NCBI RefSeq assembly: GCF_047302405.1
Contig: NZ_CP154853.1
Coordinates: forward strand, 124,001 to 188,000
Length of the DNA stretch: 64,000 nt
Direction of reading: 5' to 3'
Source of the DNA: Alkalihalobacillus sp047302405
Lineage (GTDB): Bacteria > Bacillota > Bacilli > Bacillales > Bacillaceae_D
The position numbers and the translations under genes are program-made. The notes under the pieces were generated by a model, which did not search any database, was not told the origin of the DNA, and saw only the letters and a program-made list of their open reading frames with translations. Below, one piece after another: positions 61,207 through 64,000 of this stretch (the stretch's first letter is position 1; each line of letters opens with the position of its first letter).

Positions 61207-61390
61207 TTAGAAAACACCCTTTTCTCAATTAATTAAGCGTTATTGATTTTGATGGGGTTTTTTTGGGAATAAATTGTATAGAGGTTTCTCATTATGTTCA
61301 TGATTAAAAGTAGTCAGATTTTCTAGTGAAATAAAGGGATTTTTTCGTTTTGGATTGTGAATAATTCATTTGTCCCCTATTTTGCTGAAC

Positions 61391-61446
61391 TTGAATTTAG
61401 ATTAAATTTGTTATAAAATGATAATGAGAATAGATTGATAATGATT
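61391..61446 (+). promoter_or_regulatory. probable suf promoter region with repeated TGATAATGA
   Basis: TTGAAT (61391) and TATAAA (61412) are 15 bp apart. Two TGATAATGA copies (61419 and 61436) resemble half of a Fur-type box but do not form a full palindrome. The assignment is tentative. Confidence 0.4.
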
Positions 61447-61495
61447 CAATTCTAAAAATGTACGCGAATCGACGCGATTAAACGGAGGTAAAGTC

Positions 61496-62275
61496 ATGAC
61501 AGCACCATTTTTGAAAATCGAAAATTTAAAAGTATCTATAGAAGGTAAAGAAATCCTAAAAGATTTTAACCTAGAAATTAAAGGGGGAGAAATCCATGCG
61601 ATCATGGGACCTAACGGAACAGGAAAATCTACTTTAGCATCAGCTATTATGGGGCATCCTAAATATGAAATCACTAGTGGTTCGATTCATATGAATGGTG
61701 AAGATGTTCTGGAAATGGAAGTGGATGAAAGAGCACAAGCTGGTCTATTTTTAGCGATGCAATACCCAAGTGAAATTAGTGGAATTACAAATGCTGATTT
61801 CTTGCGTTCTGCGATTAATGCTCAACGTGAGGAAGGCGATGAAATTTCTTTAATGAAATTTATCCGTAAATTAGATGAGAAAATGGAAGTACTTGATATG
61901 GATTCTGAGTTTTCTCAAAGATACTTAAATGAAGGATTTTCTGGTGGAGAAAAGAAACGTAATGAAATTCTTCAGTTATTAATGTTAGAGCCAAAAATCG
62001 CAATCTTAGATGAAATCGATTCTGGTCTTGATATTGATGCATTAAAAATCGTTTCAAAAGGTGTTAATGCTATGCGTAGCCCAGAATTCGGTTCTCTAAT
62101 CATTACTCACTACCAACGTTTATTAAACTACATCACTCCAGATAAAGTACACGTTATGATGCAAGGTCGTATCGTAAAATCTGGTGGAGCAGAATTAGCT
62201 GAGCGTTTAGAAGCTGAAGGTTACGACTGGATTAAAGATGAATTAGGAATTGAAGACGAAACAGTTAATTCTTAA
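61496..62275 (+). CDS. sufC: Fe-S cluster assembly ATPase SufC
   Basis: The 259-residue ABC-type ATPase has Walker A GPNGTGKST, the SufC-type Q-loop region FLAMQYPSEISG, signature FSGGEKKR, Walker B IAILDEIDSGLD and switch THYQR. It is cytosolic and works with SufB and SufD as the Fe-S scaffold. The ribosome site is CGGAGGT. The suf operon (sufC-sufD-sufS...) starts here and runs off the window. Confidence 0.97.
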   Translation: MTAPFLKIENLKVSIEGKEILKDFNLEIKGGEIHAIMGPNGTGKSTLASAIMGHPKYEITSGSIHMNGEDVLEMEVDERAQAGLFLAMQYPSEISGITNADFLRSAINAQREEGDEISLMKFIRKLDEKMEVLDMDSEFSQRYLNEGFSGGEKKRNEILQLLMLEPKIAILDEIDSGLDIDALKIVSKGVNAMRSPEFGSLIITHYQRLLNYITPDKVHVMMQGRIVKSGGAELAERLEAEGYDWIKDELGIEDETVNS

Positions 62276-62364
62276 TCGTCCCCTCTTTTTAGGAGAGGCT
62301 TGATCCAATTGGAAGTATCGCTTAATAAGTTTAGTAAATGAACAACAGTAAAGGGTGAGTAAAT

Positions 62365-63666
62365 ATGTCAATCGAGACGACGTTAACGTTCGATAAAGAA
62401 CAAATTCAAACATTCTCGGATGAACGCAATGAGCCAAAATGGTTTCAGGACATCCGTTTACAAGGTTTGGAGCTTGTTGAAACACTTGAGCTACCAAAAC
62501 CAGATAAAACAAAAATTCAAAAATGGAATTTCACAGAGTTTACTCGTGAAGTAACAAAAAGAGAAGCTGTTGCTTCATTAGAGGCTCTTTCAACTGAGTT
62601 ACGTGAATTAGTCGATGCAACAAGCCAAAACGTTGTCGTGCAACAAGACGGACAAACGGTTTTTACAAAAGTGAGTGAAGACTTAAATAAACAAGGTGTT
62701 ATCTTTACTGATCTTCAAACAGCATTAGTCAAACATGGTGAGCTAGTTAAGAAATATCTTTACGGTGAAGCTGTTCATGTTAATGAGAACCGTTTAACGG
62801 CTTTACATGCAGCCCTTTTAAATGGTGGTCTGTTTGTATATGTTCCAAAAAATGTTCAAGTCGAAGTACCACTTCAAGCGGTATTTTCATTAGATAGTGA
62901 AAACGGTGGATTATTCAACCATGTTATCGTTGTAGCGGAAGCGAATAGCTCTGTTACTTATGTTGAAAACTATGTATCACCTTCTACTACAAATGGTGTA
63001 GTGAATATCATTGCAGAAGTTTACGCTGAAGATGGAGCAAAAGTATCATTTGGTGCGGTGGACCATTTATCTGAAGAGGTGACAACATATGTCGTTAGAC
63101 GAGCACATGTTGGACGCGATGGTCGTGTGGAATGGGCATTAGGTCAAATGAATAATGGAAATACCGTTTCTGAAAATACAACTCATTTAATTGGTGAAGG
63201 TTCAACAGGGGATGCGAAAACAGTATCTGTTGGAACTGGTAGTCAAAAGCAAAACTTTACAACATCAATCATTCACCATGGTAAACATTCTGACGGACAA
63301 ATCCTTAAACATGGTGTTATGTTAGATAATGCAACGATGATTTTTAATGGTATTGGTAAAATTGAACACGGAGCTTCTAAATCAAATGCAGAACAAACAG
63401 AGCGTGTGTTAATGCTAAGCGAAAAGGCTCGTGGAGATGCAAATCCAATTTTATTAATTGATGAAGATGATGTAACTGCTGGACACGCAGCATCTGTAGG
63501 TCGAATTGATCCGTTACAAATGTTCTATTTAATGAGCCGTGGTATTTCTCGTAAAGAAGCGGAGCGCTTAGTCATTCACGGATTCTTAGCACCTGTTGTA
63601 GAAGAGTTACCAATTGATTCAGTAAAGATGCGTTTACGTGAAGCAATTGAAAGGAAAGTTAAGTAA
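62365..63666 (+). CDS. sufD: Fe-S cluster assembly protein SufD
   Basis: The 433-residue protein has the SufBD beta-helix core: SLDSENGGLFNHVIVVAEANSS, GKHSDGQILKHGVMLDNATMIFNGIGKIEHGASKSNAEQ, and the closing LIDEDDVTAGHAASVGRIDPLQMFYLMSRG with the conserved His. It partners SufB and SufC. Its stop overlaps the sufS start by one base. Confidence 0.97.
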   Translation: MSIETTLTFDKEQIQTFSDERNEPKWFQDIRLQGLELVETLELPKPDKTKIQKWNFTEFTREVTKREAVASLEALSTELRELVDATSQNVVVQQDGQTVFTKVSEDLNKQGVIFTDLQTALVKHGELVKKYLYGEAVHVNENRLTALHAALLNGGLFVYVPKNVQVEVPLQAVFSLDSENGGLFNHVIVVAEANSSVTYVENYVSPSTTNGVVNIIAEVYAEDGAKVSFGAVDHLSEEVTTYVVRRAHVGRDGRVEWALGQMNNGNTVSENTTHLIGEGSTGDAKTVSVGTGSQKQNFTTSIIHHGKHSDGQILKHGVMLDNATMIFNGIGKIEHGASKSNAEQTERVLMLSEKARGDANPILLIDEDDVTAGHAASVGRIDPLQMFYLMSRGISRKEAERLVIHGFLAPVVEELPIDSVKMRLREAIERKVK

Positions 63667-64000
63667 TGAATGCTCTTGAGCTGAAAAAGCAGTTTCCAAT
63701 ACTCAATCAACAAGTCAACGGAAACAATCTTGTCTATTTAGACAGTGCGGCCACTTCTCAAAAACCGATTTCAGTGATTGAGAAGGTAGAAGACTATTAT
63801 CGTCGTTATAACTCTAATGTTCATCGTGGTGTTCATACATTGGGAACACTTGCTACAGATGGATATGAAGGGGCCCGCGAAAAGGTTCGCTCATTTATCG
63901 GAGCTCATTCCATAGAAGAAATCATCTTTGTACGTGGAACAACAACAGCGTTAAATCTGGTCGCTTCAAGTTACGGGAGAGCGAACGTCAAAGAAGGCGA
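63666..64000 (+). CDS. sufS: cysteine desulfurase SufS, N-terminal part
   Basis: The frame runs to the window edge. It starts MNALELKKQFPILNQQVNGN and has YLDSAATSQKP, NSNVHRGVHTLG and FVRGTTTALNLVA, the N-terminal signatures of group II cysteine desulfurases. The PLP Lys and active Cys lie beyond the window. It supplies sulfur for the Suf scaffold. Confidence 0.96.
   Translation, partial: MNALELKKQFPILNQQVNGNNLVYLDSAATSQKPISVIEKVEDYYRRYNSNVHRGVHTLGTLATDGYEGAREKVRSFIGAHSIEEIIFVRGTTTALNLVASSYGRANVKEG

Noticed and set aside
1..64000. CRISPR array
   Set aside because: The tandem arrays have long units without constant short repeats and unique spacers; no cas genes are present.

Overview
The window comes from a low-GC, endospore-forming Bacillaceae chromosome. 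The evidence is Shine-Dalgarno sites close to AGGAGG, frequent TTG and GTG starts, spore-coat genes, an S-box riboswitch, and gene order shared with Bacillus subtilis. Three blocks follow that order: pgk-tpiA-gpmI-eno; secG-esterase-rnr-smpB-ssrA; and fadN-fadA-fadE-yusI-gcvH-yusG-metNPQ-yurZ-sufC-sufD-sufS. The abundant GC-rich intergenic repeats and 51-52 bp minisatellites resemble what is seen in alkaliphilic or soil Bacillaceae, but the species cannot be named from the sequence alone.

Layout. 1-3940: the end of the lower-glycolysis operon. 4369-14394: a roughly 10-kb catabolic cluster inserted between eno and secG. It has a THI5/NMT1-type ABC importer, two paralogous FAD-dependent oxidases, a creatininase-family amidohydrolase, two cytosine-deaminase-like amidohydrolases and a WrbA-like flavoprotein. 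It looks like a dedicated uptake and degradation route for a nitrogen heterocycle, possibly a pyrimidine, of unknown identity. 14515-20746: secG, two esterases, RNase R, an 11-unit 52-bp tandem repeat, smpB and tmRNA. 20747-24780: an AT-rich accessory patch just downstream of ssrA (DUF2294-like, HAD, dienelactone-hydrolase-like, unknown, SDR). 25063-28550: phosphonate/phosphite-type importer phnDCE followed by a Ppx/GppA phosphatase. 28770-30865: arsenic resistance arsR-arsB-arsC. 31344-35284: an FMN reductase, then a Fur-boxed iron-siderophore uptake locus. 35426-38289: a LacI-type regulator with paired operators and a cyclomaltodextrinase/neopullulanase. 39567-42566: pflB-pflA behind a perfect Rex-type operator. 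43088-45676: Mn-dependent pyrophosphatase, a membrane protein, DUF4188 and PadR. 45677-48214: repeat-rich DNA, then a second-type histidyl-tRNA synthetase preceded by a leader peptide with three consecutive His codons and a strong terminator. 48436-49128: two spore-coat genes. 49511-55181: beta-oxidation fadN-fadA-fadE. 55455-59866: yusI, gcvH, yusG, S-box, metNPQ. 60371-64000: a YurZ-like protein and sufC-sufD-sufS (cut by the window end).

The most notable items are four. First is the probable His-codon attenuation leader in front of the hisS paralogue, a control mode that is unusual in Bacillaceae, where T-boxes are the norm. Second is the unassigned heterocycle catabolic cluster. Third is a family of GC-rich repeats whose outer stems differ in sequence but keep base pairing, which implies selection on a hairpin. 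Fourth is the repeated occurrence of 51-52 bp periodicity in otherwise unrelated intergenic minisatellites.
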